Below are positions 15,224 through 24,862 of a DNA stretch of 41,014 bases, in pieces; the first letter of the stretch is position 1, and each line of letters begins with the position of its first letter. The translations under genes were made by a program, and so were the position numbers. The DNA is from Compostibacillus humi. Lineage in GTDB: Bacteria > Bacillota > Bacilli > Bacillales > Amphibacillaceae. Below the pieces are notes generated by a model that did no database searches, was not told where the DNA came from, and worked only from the letters and a program-made list of their open reading frames with translations. Where the stretch lies: the NCBI RefSeq assembly GCF_014637175.1, contig NZ_BMEV01000027.1, positions 1 through 41,014 on the forward strand, in the 5' to 3' direction.

Positions 15224-15252
15224 TTGAATTATAAGAACGTATGTTCTATAAT
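15224..15252 (+). promoter_or_regulatory. SigA promoter overlapped by a LexA (SOS) box
   Basis: TTGAAT (15224-15229), 17 bases, TATAAT (15247-15252). Lying between the hexamers is AGAACGTATGTTCT (15234-15247), which contains GAAC-N4-GTTC, the Bacillus LexA/DinR box. Repression at this position would block polymerase. It is the main promoter I can see for yhaO-yhaN. Confidence 0.8.
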
Positions 15253-15428
15253 AAAGGCAAGCTAGAATGTGCCAGATTGCACCCTTGCCCATGATACAGC
15301 GAGATATGCCCTTTCTATCATCTTGATACACTTCGATGGAAAACCTCTCCAATAAGTTTCCCTTTATAGGCAAGGATTCGTAATTGTATAATAGGATACA
15401 AGAACTATAGAAATGGGAGGGATGGATA
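15253..15428 (+). other. 175-base leader of yhaO, no gene seen
   Basis: Between the SOS promoter and the yhaO start. No convincing open frame with a ribosome-binding site and no known RNA motif were recognised. A second TATAAT at 15387-15392 lacks a good -35 but could add constitutive expression. Confidence 0.4.
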
Positions 15429-16706
15429 TTGACGTCATTTTCTTTTATTCATGCAGCTGACATTCATTTAGACAGTCCTCTTTCCGGCCTGGAACAATAC
15501 GAAGGTGCTCCAGTTGAAAAAATTCGCAATGCCACAAGGGAAGCTTTCAAAAATTTAGTAGATACTGCCATCGAACGGAAAACGGATTTTGTCATCATTG
15601 CCGGGGACCTCTATGACGGGGACTGGAAAGATTTTAATACCGGACTCTTTTTTGTCAGCCAAATGGTTCGGCTGCAGAAGGCGAATATACCGGTATATCT
15701 TATTCGGGGAAACCACGATGCCAAAAGCATGATTACGAGAGAATTGAAATTGCCCGATAATGTTTATGAATTTTCAACAAGAAATGCGGAAACTGTTGTG
15801 CTTTCGGACTTTGGTGTGGCCATTCACGGCCAAGGATTTGCAAAAAGATCGGTGACTGAGAACCTCGTAAAAAATTATCCGCCCTGCAAAGAAAACTATT
15901 TTAATATTGGGATTCTCCATACGAGCGCGACGGGAAGGGAAGGCCATGAAAACTACGCCCCTTGTTCCGTCGAGGATATGAAGGAAAAGGGATACGACTA
16001 TTGGGCGTTAGGGCATATCCATAAAAGGGAATTGCTTCACGAAAGAAATCCGGTCATTCTGTTCCCCGGGAATATTCAGGGAAGACATATTAGAGAGACA
16101 GGGAATAAAGGCTGTACTTATGTCGAAGTAAAGGACGGAACAATTGATTCATTGGAACATATCCCCCTCGATGTTTTGCGATGGGAAATTTGTGAAATTG
16201 ATGCCCAAAATGTTAATCAGTTAGATGACCTGTTGGATGTGGCACGAGAACAACTGACCGAATTGTATGATGAAGCGGAAGGACGCCCGCTGGCAGTAAG
16301 AATTATACTGTCCGGTGCGACCGAACTTCATCAGCAGTTACTGGCAGAAAGAGACGAAATTATAAATAATTTGCGTTCCCTTGCATTGGAAATCGGCTTT
16401 GGTGATATTTGGATCGAAAAGGTCAAAATCCGAACAACCGGCAAGCTGCAAATGGAGGAAATGAAAACACAAAATACACCGGTTGCTGCCATTTTAGACT
16501 TTATTGACGAGGCGAGCCGGGATTCCAGCATTCTAGAAGAGCTGCTCGAGGAGTTTTCCGACATTCAAAAAGCGCTCCCTCCGGAGCTGAAGCAAGGGGA
16601 AGAAGCTTTTGATTTCACAAACGCGGGTGCGCTAAAGAAACGGATAAAAGAGGCGGAAGATTTGATTTTATATTACTTATCAGTTACTGGGGTGGAAGGA
16701 AAATGA
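15429..16706 (+). CDS. yhaO: YhaO, Mre11/SbcD-like DNA repair nuclease
   Basis: A 425-residue Mn-dependent metallophosphoesterase of the Mre11/SbcD group, processing DNA ends with its YhaN partner. The metal ligands are visible in order: ADIHLD (DxH, ~10-15), IAGDLYDG (~56-63), IRGNHDA (~95-101), the LHTS turn and LGHIHKRE (GHxH, ~195-202). The C-terminal ~170 residues are the helical cap and ATPase-binding part. Start is TTG at 15429, seven bases after GGGAGGG. The stop overlaps the yhaN start as ATGA, so translation is coupled. A LexA box on the promoter indicates DNA-damage induction. Confidence 0.9.
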   Translation: MTSFSFIHAADIHLDSPLSGLEQYEGAPVEKIRNATREAFKNLVDTAIERKTDFVIIAGDLYDGDWKDFNTGLFFVSQMVRLQKANIPVYLIRGNHDAKSMITRELKLPDNVYEFSTRNAETVVLSDFGVAIHGQGFAKRSVTENLVKNYPPCKENYFNIGILHTSATGREGHENYAPCSVEDMKEKGYDYWALGHIHKRELLHERNPVILFPGNIQGRHIRETGNKGCTYVEVKDGTIDSLEHIPLDVLRWEICEIDAQNVNQLDDLLDVAREQLTELYDEAEGRPLAVRIILSGATELHQQLLAERDEIINNLRSLALEIGFGDIWIEKVKIRTTGKLQMEEMKTQNTPVAAILDFIDEASRDSSILEELLEEFSDIQKALPPELKQGEEAFDFTNAGALKKRIKEAEDLILYYLSVTGVEGK

Positions 16707-19700
16707 GATTTGACGAGTTGCATTTAAAAGCTGTCGGTCATTTTACAAATAAAAAGCTGGTCTTTGATCCATCGAAGAACTTTCACCTTTTGTACGGATC
16801 CAATGAAGCAGGCAAGAGCACCACGTTGCGATCCATTTATTATTTATTGTACGGTTTCCCAAGCAGGACCAATGATGCTTTCCTCCATAAAAACAGCAAA
16901 CTGCGGGTGGAAGGAAGTTTGCGGAATAATAAGGGAGAGAAGTTAACGTTTGCCCGCCGGAAGGGAAATAAAGACACGGTATTAAACATGGACGGCCGGC
17001 CGATGGATGAAAGAATGGTGGATCAATTTTTGCACAACGTACCTGAGTCCCAGTTTTTAAACATGTTTGCCCTAAACCATGAACGTCTTCGGGAGGGCGG
17101 ACTTGGACTATTGCAAAGCGGAGGGAATGTCGGAGAAAGTGTTTTTTCTGCCGCATCCGGGATAAATGTTGTAAGGAAAATTATCGATAGGCTGGACAAG
17201 GAAATTAGAGAATTATACTTGAAAAAAGGGTCCAACCCAGAACTGAATCAGCGGCTAAAAGAAGAGAAAGATCTGAAAAAACAGTTGCAAGAAATTTTGC
17301 TGCATGCGAATACGTGGAAAGACCTGGAAGAAAACTACCGTCAGAGCAAGGAAGAAATCGAAGAACTGAACGAAAAGATAAAACAACTGCGCCAATTGCA
17401 ATCGAAATTAGAACGGATGAAACAAATTTTGCCAAAGGTTTCCCGTCGCAAAGAATTGCTGCAAAAATTACAAGAACTGAAAGACATCCCTAACCTGCCG
17501 CATAATATTGCTGAAATTCGCAATTCCGCACAAAGCGAACGTGCCGCTGCTGCCAACGAATTAAAGGGGCTGGAGCAGGAGATTGCGAACTTAGAACAGC
17601 AGCTGAAAGAAATAAAGATACCAGCAGAAATTTTAGAACAAGCTTCCCTAATTGAACGGTTGAACCGGGAAGTCAATGCCTATGTGCAAAATAAAAAGAA
17701 TTTGCCGCTTCTTACAAGTGAAATTGAATATCGGAAAAAAGAAATTTTGTCGATGATGGAGGAAATTAATCCGTCCGAAGCAGCATTGGAAAAGATAAAT
17801 CATTTCCGGATTCCGGCAGAGAAAAAGTTGACGCTGCAAGAGCTAATTCAGGAGAAGCCGGCCCTCGATCAACAACTGAAACAATTAGAAAATCAAATTA
17901 AAAAACAGGAAAAGGAACGAAACGAGAAAGCAGAGGAATTAAATAATTTTCCTGAGCAACTTTCCATCCATGAATTGGCAGAAACGATCGATAAAGCAAA
18001 ACGGGAAGGAAATATCGAAGAAAATATAAACAAACTGGAAAATGCGTGCAAGGATGCGGAACATTCCGTTAAAGACCTCGTGAAACAGCTTCCGCTGTGG
18101 GACGGAACTTATCAGGAATTAGTCGCATTATCTATTCCCGTTTTAAAAGAAACAATCCATGCCTTTGATAACGAGCGAAATCGTCTTCTTCAGCAAATGG
18201 AGGAATTACGTTTACAGATTCGTCAGCAAGAAAAAATGATACAAGCTGCGGAGGAAAGCATTCGCGAGCTGGAATCTAATGCGGAAATCCCGTCCGAGGA
18301 GAAACTGGCGGATGCACGGAAGATGCGGGATAAAGGATGGAAAATCATTCGCCATAAACTGCAGTATGAAACGTGGCCGGAAGACCTGGCCGAGTATACA
18401 AAGGGAATGGCGATCGAAAAAATTTATGAAGATAAGGTCGGCGAAGCAGACAAGATTGCAGATACGATGCGGGCGCTGGCGGAAAAAGTCGGTGAAAAAA
18501 ATAAACTGCTCAGCGATATTGCTGAAGGCAAGAAAAAGATTGCCGAATTTGAAAAGGAACAAAAAGAGCTGGAGCGGCAATTCCAAGCTTGGGAAGAGAA
18601 TTGGAACAAGCTTTGGGAACCGGCTGGAATTATTCCCTTAAGCCCGGCAGAAATGAAAGAATGGCTAACTAAATACGAAACGATTAAGGAAAAAGTGAAC
18701 CAATACGAGAAACAAGTTCGGGAATGGAAAGATTTAAAGGCAAAGAGAACGGAATTAATAGAGGAGCTGCATTTCGCATTAAGGAAATATGGTCATGAAA
18801 CAAATGAAAATTCATTGCAAAAATTATTAAACACGGCAGATCAAATATTGGAAAACATTCGCGATACGATGACGAATAGGAAAAACCTGCAACTAAGAAT
18901 CCGTGAAATCGAAGAGGAAATCCAAGAAAATGAAAATGAAAAAGAGAAATTGCTAAACAAGATGGAGCAATGGAAGAAACGCTGGAATGAGGCAATCGAA
19001 GGAACGTCCATTACCGCCAATACTTCCACTAAAGTTGCGCAACAAATCCTTGAAAAATATGACGATTGTATACGCTCCTTTTTGGAATATGAAAAGCAGG
19101 TAAGAAGACAGCAGGACATAAAAGAACAGATTTCCCAATTTGAATCAAATGCGGAACAACTAATGGCTGCCATCGGAGAAACAAATTCGGGCGAGGCCTA
19201 CGATTTATTCGTTCATCATTTGTACGAAACGTGCCAGAAGGCGAAAAATGATCAAGTTGCCTACAACGAACGAAAGGAACAACTTGAAAAGCAAGTGAAA
19301 AAGCGTAATAAAGTTAAATTCCGACTAGAAGAAGCGAATGCTCAATTAGAACAATTGCTGCAGCTGGCATCGTGCCGGACGCTGGAGGAACTCATCGAAG
19401 TGGAAGAAAAATTCCTGCAGAAAAAGAACGCGGAACAGGAATTGAAGAAAGTGGAGGAAGATATCCTCTCGCTAGGAAGCGGCGAGTCCTTGGAACAACT
19501 AGTCGAAGAATCGAAAGCATATCATGTAGACCGTATTGACGGAGAATTACAAGAAATCATGCATAAACTGGAGCAGCTGGACTTGGAGCGCTCCGAAAAA
19601 GAGCAGTTCTATGGGGCCATGAAAAAGGAACGGGAAGAGAAAATTCAAGGAAATAATACAAAGGCGGTCGAACTGGAACAGAAGCGAAACAGTCTATTCT

Positions 19701-20233
19701 CCGAGATTGCCGGGCTTACGGAGAAATATGTCCAGCTTAAACTTGCGTCCGTTCTTTTGCGGAAGGGGATAGAGGAATATCGCAGCCGCAACCAAAATCC
19801 AATCATTCAGCGGGCTGGGGAACTGTTTTCCCGGCTAACTTTACAGTCTTTCACTGATTTAACGGTCGATTATAATGAAAAAGACGAGCCGGTACTAATC
19901 GGTGTAAGGGAAAACGGAGAACAAGTGACAGTTGAAGGGATGAGTGACGGGACGACAGATCAGCTCTATTTAGCTTTGCGTATTGCCAGCATTGAGAAAT
20001 ACATTTCCGAAAGCGAGCCGCTGCCGTTTATCGTTGATGATATTCTCGTCCATTTTGATGACGCCCGTTCGAGGGAAACGTTAAAAGTGCTGCTAGAGCT
20101 GGCGGATCAAACTCAAGTTATATTCTTTACCCACCATGCCCGCTTAACAGAGATTATGGAAGAAATTGCAGACGAAAGCCAATATCAATTGATGGAAATA
20201 AACCAAAGGGAAGAAGTAAGTTTAGCCACCTAA
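16703..20233 (+). CDS. yhaN: YhaN, Rad50/SbcC-like coiled-coil ATPase
   Basis: A 1176-residue SMC/Rad50-type ATPase that should pair with YhaO. Walker A is YGSNEAGKST at 31-40. A long coiled coil of heptad-rich Glu/Lys/Leu sequence fills ~180-1020. Near 1079 comes MSDGTTDQLYLALRIA, the signature motif in SDGT form. Walker B is PFIVDDILVHFDD near 1110, followed by the switch region TQVIFFTHH. I see no CxxC zinc hook in the middle of the coil, as usual for this group. It is about 200 residues longer than I recall for B. subtilis YhaN (~960), the extra length being coiled coil. A bidirectional terminator follows, and yhaM is not the next gene. Confidence 0.9.
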   Translation: MRFDELHLKAVGHFTNKKLVFDPSKNFHLLYGSNEAGKSTTLRSIYYLLYGFPSRTNDAFLHKNSKLRVEGSLRNNKGEKLTFARRKGNKDTVLNMDGRPMDERMVDQFLHNVPESQFLNMFALNHERLREGGLGLLQSGGNVGESVFSAASGINVVRKIIDRLDKEIRELYLKKGSNPELNQRLKEEKDLKKQLQEILLHANTWKDLEENYRQSKEEIEELNEKIKQLRQLQSKLERMKQILPKVSRRKELLQKLQELKDIPNLPHNIAEIRNSAQSERAAAANELKGLEQEIANLEQQLKEIKIPAEILEQASLIERLNREVNAYVQNKKNLPLLTSEIEYRKKEILSMMEEINPSEAALEKINHFRIPAEKKLTLQELIQEKPALDQQLKQLENQIKKQEKERNEKAEELNNFPEQLSIHELAETIDKAKREGNIEENINKLENACKDAEHSVKDLVKQLPLWDGTYQELVALSIPVLKETIHAFDNERNRLLQQMEELRLQIRQQEKMIQAAEESIRELESNAEIPSEEKLADARKMRDKGWKIIRHKLQYETWPEDLAEYTKGMAIEKIYEDKVGEADKIADTMRALAEKVGEKNKLLSDIAEGKKKIAEFEKEQKELERQFQAWEENWNKLWEPAGIIPLSPAEMKEWLTKYETIKEKVNQYEKQVREWKDLKAKRTELIEELHFALRKYGHETNENSLQKLLNTADQILENIRDTMTNRKNLQLRIREIEEEIQENENEKEKLLNKMEQWKKRWNEAIEGTSITANTSTKVAQQILEKYDDCIRSFLEYEKQVRRQQDIKEQISQFESNAEQLMAAIGETNSGEAYDLFVHHLYETCQKAKNDQVAYNERKEQLEKQVKKRNKVKFRLEEANAQLEQLLQLASCRTLEELIEVEEKFLQKKNAEQELKKVEEDILSLGSGESLEQLVEESKAYHVDRIDGELQEIMHKLEQLDLERSEKEQFYGAMKKEREEKIQGNNTKAVELEQKRNSLFSEIAGLTEKYVQLKLASVLLRKGIEEYRSRNQNPIIQRAGELFSRLTLQSFTDLTVDYNEKDEPVLIGVRENGEQVTVEGMSDGTTDQLYLALRIASIEKYISESEPLPFIVDDILVHFDDARSRETLKVLLELADQTQVIFFTHHARLTEIMEEIADESQYQLMEINQREEVSLAT

Positions 20234-20237
20234 ATGG

Positions 20238-20274
20238 AACCCGGGACAAACTTTTGTCCCGGGTTTATATTTTT
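20238..20274. terminator. Terminator after yhaN
   Basis: Perfect 13-bp stem AACCCGGGACAAA / TTTGTCCCGGGTT with a 2-base turn, then a T-rich stretch. It may also stop the convergent minus-strand gene. Confidence 0.85.
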
Positions 20275-20312
20275 AGTGCAAAAAATAAATGGCAAGTGAA
20301 CGAAACGCTAAC

Positions 20313-21104
20313 CTATTTTACCAGCTGGAGTAAGAATTTCTGAAAATAATCGGCTGCTTCAATCATCCGCGGACCATACCAAAACATTTCCCCGTCGATG
20401 ATTCTCACTTCTGTATTTGGAAGAAAGGATGTAAATGCTGGTATATGTTCCTCCTGAAACGGAAAAGGCTCCGTTGCCAAAAAGAGATAATCAAGCTTGG
20501 CTTCTTTCAAGTCTTCCTCGGCAACAACCGGGTATCTTCCTTCGTATTTAGCAAATCCATTGACAAAGCCTAATCTTTCTAAAAGGGAATTGATATAAGT
20601 ATTTTGGCCGACAACCATATATGGATTTTTCCAAATAACGTAGGCAACCCGTTTTCCCTCAGCCGTTGGCAGAGCATTAAACCGCTGCTGAATCGTCTCA
20701 ATCAAATCCTTTGCTTTTTCTTGTTTGCCTGTTATGTCGCCCAAATCGCCAATTAATTTATAGACATCCTGAACGGACTGAACTTCTCCCACATAAACAG
20801 GGAAATCCGTCTCCAGCTGTTCCACTATTTCCTTTGTATTTTCTTCCTTCTCCGCAAAAATAATGTCCGGCTTCAAACTTTCGATTTTTTCTTTTAATAC
20901 GCGCTTCGTTCCCCCGACAATTTCTGCCTTTTGAACTTGTTCTTTCGGAAAAATGCAGTAGCGGGTTCTGCCAACAATGTTGTCATGCAGGTTTAAAGCA
21001 TACAGTGTATCGGTAATGGCAGGTACGATAGAAATAATCCGTTTCGGCGGATACGTATATTGAAGATTTCGGTCTAAGTGGTCGGTCACTTCCCTTATTA
21101 TCAT
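20313..21104 (-). CDS. BtuF-like periplasmic-binding-fold protein without signal peptide
   Basis: A 263-residue protein with the two-lobe, helical-backbone fold of vitamin B12/siderophore-binding proteins. PKRIISIVPAITDTLYALNL and GRTRYC form the first lobe, IESLKPDIIFAEKEE the hinge entry and GRYPVVAEEDLKEAKLDYLFLATEPF the second lobe. There is no signal peptide or lipobox, so it should be cytosolic. It is therefore not a classic ABC-transporter receptor; such orphan cytosolic members are common in bacilli and their ligand is unclear. A strong AAGGAGG precedes the ATG at 21104. UvsE lies 66 bases upstream on the same strand, so co-transcription is likely. Confidence 0.75.
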   Translation of the reverse strand: MIIREVTDHLDRNLQYTYPPKRIISIVPAITDTLYALNLHDNIVGRTRYCIFPKEQVQKAEIVGGTKRVLKEKIESLKPDIIFAEKEENTKEIVEQLETDFPVYVGEVQSVQDVYKLIGDLGDITGKQEKAKDLIETIQQRFNALPTAEGKRVAYVIWKNPYMVVGQNTYINSLLERLGFVNGFAKYEGRYPVVAEEDLKEAKLDYLFLATEPFPFQEEHIPAFTSFLPNTEVRIIDGEMFWYGPRMIEAADYFQKFLLQLVK

Positions 21105-21170
21105 CGAACCCCTCCTTTATCAGCCATTCTATCATGGATGAAATGTTCAAACTACTGGCAATCGATAGCT

Positions 21171-22124
21171 TCACCATACAACTGATGCTCCTGATATTCG
21201 CTTGACACCGCGAATTTTGCCAATATCTTCTACTAACTGATGCATGGCAAGATTTTTCTGCTTCGCTTCTATCATCATGTCAAAATCCTGGTCAAGGGAT
21301 TTGGCAAGCTTTAAAAAAGGGAGGATAAAATCCAGGGAGACATAATCCGCATGGGAACGGTACGCTTTTTCCGATTTAGGAGAGGAAATATGGACTTTTG
21401 GGACTAATTGGCGCACTTTCCACGTCTGAAAGATCCGTTCCAAATAATCGGCAAGTTCTGCTTCCCCTTTATTCGCCATGTAATGATGGTAATCAAGAAT
21501 CATCGGAATGCCTTCCTGTTCACAAACAATGAGCGTTTCTTTTACGTTATACGTTTTGTCGTCATTTTCCAATGTCATCACTTTTTTTATTTTTTCCGGC
21601 AGTTTTTGTAAATTTTTGTGAAATCGTACGATAGATTCTTTTTTCTCGCCATAAGCGCCGCCGATATGAATATTTAAAATAGCAGAATCTGTAATTCCCA
21701 TCGCTTCCAGCATCCGGTAATGATATTCCATATCCTTTACCGCATTGATCGTCACCTCTTCCCGCGGACTGGTAAAAAGGGTGAACTGCCCAGGGTGAAA
21801 GCTTGCCCTTATTTGATGTTTCCTTACCATTTCGCCAATTTCCTGCCATTCGGATTGGAACGGGGTGATGAAATCCCACAAAACTTCCGGATGGGTAGCC
21901 AATGGCACGAGCATGCTGGAAAACCGATATAGCGGAATTTCGTGGGCAATATTATAATGCAAAATCCGTTTCGTATGATATAAATTTTGGTAAGTGACTG
22001 TATGCAGCTTTTCCAGACGTTCCTCTTTGGGAAGGGCAGCGTAACGTTTAAACGTTAATGTTTTTGACGGGCTGGCGTCCCATAGCCCAAGGGCGTTTGC
22101 AACATAGCCGAAACGAATCTTCAT
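21171..22124 (-). CDS. uvsE: UvsE, UV damage DNA endonuclease
   Basis: A 317-residue TIM-barrel endonuclease that nicks DNA 5' to UV photoproducts as an alternative to UvrABC. Family landmarks are [20 protein letters not shown] at the start, [59 protein letters not shown] and [14 protein letters not shown]; together they carry the His, Glu and Asp ligands of the metal cluster. The start at 22124 has TTAAGGAGA five bases before it and gives the usual family length; the longer open frame to 22658 crosses the divergent response-regulator gene and is rejected. In spores such enzymes add protection against UV damage. Confidence 0.92.
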   Translation of the reverse strand: MKIRFGYVANALGLWDASPSKTLTFKRYAALPKEERLEKLHTVTYQNLYHTKRILHYNIAHEIPLYRFSSMLVPLATHPEVLWDFITPFQSEWQEIGEMVRKHQIRASFHPGQFTLFTSPREEVTINAVKDMEYHYRMLEAMGITDSAILNIHIGGAYGEKKESIVRFHKNLQKLPEKIKKVMTLENDDKTYNVKETLIVCEQEGIPMILDYHHYMANKGEAELADYLERIFQTWKVRQLVPKVHISSPKSEKAYRSHADYVSLDFILPFLKLAKSLDQDFDMMIEAKQKNLAMHQLVEDIGKIRGVKRISGASVVW

Positions 22125-22313
22125 TTGAATCTCCTTAAAATCTGTCGTAGTAGTTCTATTTTCTGTCTTAGGAAAAATCATATACAATGCGGAAATGCCG
22201 CCTGGAACGGCAGTGAACAGTATGTCCAACTGCACGCGGTTTTGCCTTGTTCCAGCTGACAACCTATGAAATAATATGGAAAAAGATGGATATCGTAATG
22301 AGGAGAAAGGGAA

Positions 22314-23018
22314 ATGGAAAAAATAATGATTGTTGAAGATGACCGGAAAATTGCCGATTATTTGTGCCAGTATATCACGAAGTACGGATATAAAGTAGAG
22401 GTTATTAATGATTTCGATAACGTGATGGATGCTTTCCGCAAATCTTTGCCGGACCTCGTTTTGCTTGATATTAATTTGCCGAGGTATGACGGTTATTATT
22501 GGTGCCGGCAAATTCGGAAAGAATCCATCTGTCCCGTTATTTTCATTTCTGCCCGGACAGGAGAAATGGATCAAGTCATGGCTCTGGAGAATGGCGGGGA
22601 TGATTTCATTACGAAACCATTTCATCCGGACATTGTCATGGCAAAAATACGCAGCCAATTGCGCCGAGCCTATGGGGAATATGCAATAAAACGGGAAGAA
22701 AGGGTGTGCGTTCAGGACGGACTGCAGCTATTCGTCGAGCGGCAAGAACTGCGTTTTCAAGATCGAGTGACGACGTTGACGAAGAAGGAAACGGATATTT
22801 TAGAAAGTTTAATGGAACGGTATCCGCGGATTGCCGGAAGAGAGGATTTGCTCGTCAAATTATGGGATGACCAGGCTTATGTCGATGAAAATACACTTAA
22901 TGTAAATATTGCCCGGGTCCGCAAAAAACTGCAGGAAATTGGTATTGCCGATGCAGTGGAAACCGTAAGGGGGTCGGGGTACCGGCTGAAAGTGACATGG
23001 AAAGAAGGGAAAGCATGA
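22314..23018 (+). CDS. BceR-like response regulator (OmpR family)
   Basis: A 234-residue two-domain regulator. The receiver domain has acidic residues VEDD near 8-10, the phosphorylated Asp52 in LLDINLP and Lys in FITKPF near 103. The C-terminal winged helix spans ~130-230, with [17 protein letters not shown] and [18 protein letters not shown] as the recognition part and VRGSGYRL at the end. AGGAGA precedes the ATG. It heads a four-gene set with kinase, ATPase and permease in the order of Bacillus bceRS-bceAB. Its probable target site, TTACA-N4-TGTAA, lies at 24003-24016 ahead of the transporter genes. The 189-base gap to uvsE is the divergent promoter region, in which I see no clear box. Confidence 0.9.
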   Translation: MEKIMIVEDDRKIADYLCQYITKYGYKVEVINDFDNVMDAFRKSLPDLVLLDINLPRYDGYYWCRQIRKESICPVIFISARTGEMDQVMALENGGDDFITKPFHPDIVMAKIRSQLRRAYGEYAIKREERVCVQDGLQLFVERQELRFQDRVTTLTKKETDILESLMERYPRIAGREDLLVKLWDDQAYVDENTLNVNIARVRKKLQEIGIADAVETVRGSGYRLKVTWKEGKA

Positions 23019-24016
23019 AATTATTCATAAGGGATCATTTCCTGCTCGTTTCCATACAAATTATTCAATGTTTCATATTTCCGGTTATTATTTGGCTGGA
23101 CGGGTATCGAAACGTCCAATTAATAGCCTATGGAATATTTCTGGCTCTCTTCTTTCTGACCGTTTATCTTGTTATCCGCTATTTGCTGAATAGGGAGTTT
23201 TACAAAAGATTATCATCCCAAATGATTGAACTGGACGAGTCGCTGGAACGGACGAATCGGACTCCGATTGCAAAGGCGCTGGATCAGCTGCTTTATTCCC
23301 AATATCGGGTTTACAAAAAGGAAATCCAGAAAGCGGAAGACCAAAAAGAGGAACATTTAATGTTTATGGACCGGTGGGTTCATCAGATGAAAACCCCCCT
23401 TTCCGTCATTGAATTAACGGCACAGACTCTTGAAGAGCCGGAATCTTCCAGCATCCGGGAAGAAACGGATCGGATGCGGAATGGACTGAATACGGTGTTA
23501 TATATGGCCCGGCTGCGAACGATTGAACAGGATTTTCAAATTAAACCGGTAATTTTGTCCAAGCTCGTCCATGAGGTGAATAAAGAAAATAAACGGTTCT
23601 ACATCCGCAATGAAGTCTATCCCCGCCTAATAGAGGCAAGGAAAGGAATAACGGTGGAAACCGACGAAAAATGGCTGTTTTTCATTTTATCCCAATTAAT
23701 GCATAATGCGGTGAAATATTCGGCAGGAAAAAGCAAGCAAATGATTATTTCCCTTTATGAACGGAAAGGGAAGGCGGTATTGGAAGTGAAAGATTTTGGT
23801 ATCGGGATTCCGAAAGAAGACCAAAAACGGATTTTTAATAAATTTTATACCGGCGAAAATGGCCGCAAATTCCGGGAATCAACGGGAATGGGACTGTATT
23901 TGGTAAAAGAAGTGCTGGAGAAATTGGACCATGAACTGGAAATGGAATCCGCTGTCGAAGAGGGAACGACAGTCCGGATTATTTTTTCTTCATCACAAAA
24001 CCTTACAACAGTGTAA
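23015..24016 (+). CDS. BceS-like intramembrane-sensing histidine kinase
   Basis: A 333-residue kinase with two closely spaced N-terminal helices (~8-28 and 35-58) and almost no extracellular loop, the hallmark of BceS-type kinases that sense through their partner transporter. The phosphoacceptor is His123 in DRWVHQMKTPLSV. The ATP-binding domain shows HNAVKYS (N box), VKDFGIGIPKEDQKRIF (G1) and STGMGLYLVKEVL (G2). The start at 23015 overlaps the regulator's stop as ATGA, a better fit than the upstream ATG at 22997. The final codons and stop double as a BceR-type binding site. Confidence 0.9.
   Translation: MKLFIRDHFLLVSIQIIQCFIFPVIIWLDGYRNVQLIAYGIFLALFFLTVYLVIRYLLNREFYKRLSSQMIELDESLERTNRTPIAKALDQLLYSQYRVYKKEIQKAEDQKEEHLMFMDRWVHQMKTPLSVIELTAQTLEEPESSSIREETDRMRNGLNTVLYMARLRTIEQDFQIKPVILSKLVHEVNKENKRFYIRNEVYPRLIEARKGITVETDEKWLFFILSQLMHNAVKYSAGKSKQMIISLYERKGKAVLEVKDFGIGIPKEDQKRIFNKFYTGENGRKFRESTGMGLYLVKEVLEKLDHELEMESAVEEGTTVRIIFSSSQNLTTV
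24003..24016 (+). promoter_or_regulatory. BceR-type binding site
   Basis: TTACA-ACAG-TGTAA, an exact TNACA-N4-TGTAA inverted repeat as described for BceR-like regulators. It overlaps the kinase stop codon (TAA at 24014-24016) and lies about 55 bases before a possible -10 box TATACT (24061-24066) of the transporter genes. Confidence 0.7.
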
Positions 24017-24097
24017 GATTGATGAAAGCATAATCGATAGTGACATTCTCGCAGTGTGGATATACTTAAAACAGAAATGGATGAAAGGAGTACGATT

Positions 24098-24862
24098 ATG
24101 CTTCAATTAAAAAATGTAAGCAAGATTTATGAAGGAAAAGTTGCCTATCGGGCGTTAACGGATATTAACTTGGAAATTGAAACTGGTGAATTTGTTGCCA
24201 TTATGGGTCCGTCCGGAAGCGGAAAAACAACACTTTTGAACATTATTTCCACCATCGATGAGCCGACGACAGGTGAGGTGTACATTGATGGAAAAAACCC
24301 CCATACTTTATCGAAGAATAAGCTGGCAAAGTTTCGCCGTCAGGAACTCGGTTTTGTTTTTCAAGATTTTAACCTGCTTCATACGCTGACTGTGGAAGAG
24401 AATATCGTTCTTCCGCTTACACTGGACGGCGAAAAGGTAAAAGAAATGGAGAGGAAAGTGAAGCAAATCGCTGAAAAATTAGGAATTTCCGCTATTTTAA
24501 ACAAGCGGACCTATGAGATTTCCGGCGGACAAGCCCAGCGGACGGCGATTGCAAGGGCGATGATTCATGACCCGAAGCTTTTGCTTGCAGACGAACCGAC
24601 AGGAAATCTGGATTCGAAAGCATCCAAAGATGTGATGAATATGCTCGCTGCAATCAATGAAAGAGAGAAAACGAGCCTGTTGATGGTAACCCATGACCCT
24701 CAAGCTGCCAGTTATGCAGATCGGGTTGTATTCATTCGCGATGGGAAGCTGCATTCGGAAATATACCGCGGTGAGAGCAGACAAACATTTTTCCAAAAGA
24801 TTATCGATATGCTCTCCTTGATGGGAGGGGACGGCAATGACCTTTCGTCAATTCGTGTTTAA
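24098..24862 (+). CDS. BceA-like ABC transporter ATPase
   Basis: A 254-residue ATPase of the MacB/LolD-like peptide-resistance group. Walker A is GPSGSGKTT (37-45), the Q-loop lies in GFVFQDFNLLHTLTV, the signature is ISGGQAQRTAIARAM, Walker B is LLLADEPTGNLDS and the switch His is in LLMVTHDP. It works with the permease encoded next to protect against cell-wall-targeting antimicrobial peptides such as bacitracin-like compounds. The start at 24098 follows AAAGGAG; the open frame extends to 24056 but without a ribosome-binding site. The last 26 bases overlap the permease gene. Confidence 0.92.
   Translation: MLQLKNVSKIYEGKVAYRALTDINLEIETGEFVAIMGPSGSGKTTLLNIISTIDEPTTGEVYIDGKNPHTLSKNKLAKFRRQELGFVFQDFNLLHTLTVEENIVLPLTLDGEKVKEMERKVKQIAEKLGISAILNKRTYEISGGQAQRTAIARAMIHDPKLLLADEPTGNLDSKASKDVMNMLAAINEREKTSLLMVTHDPQAASYADRVVFIRDGKLHSEIYRGESRQTFFQKIIDMLSLMGGDGNDLSSIRV

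Noticed and set aside
22125-22658. N-terminal extension of UvsE
   Set aside because: It runs antisense through the response-regulator gene, while the start at 22124 has an ideal ribosome-binding site and gives the family length.
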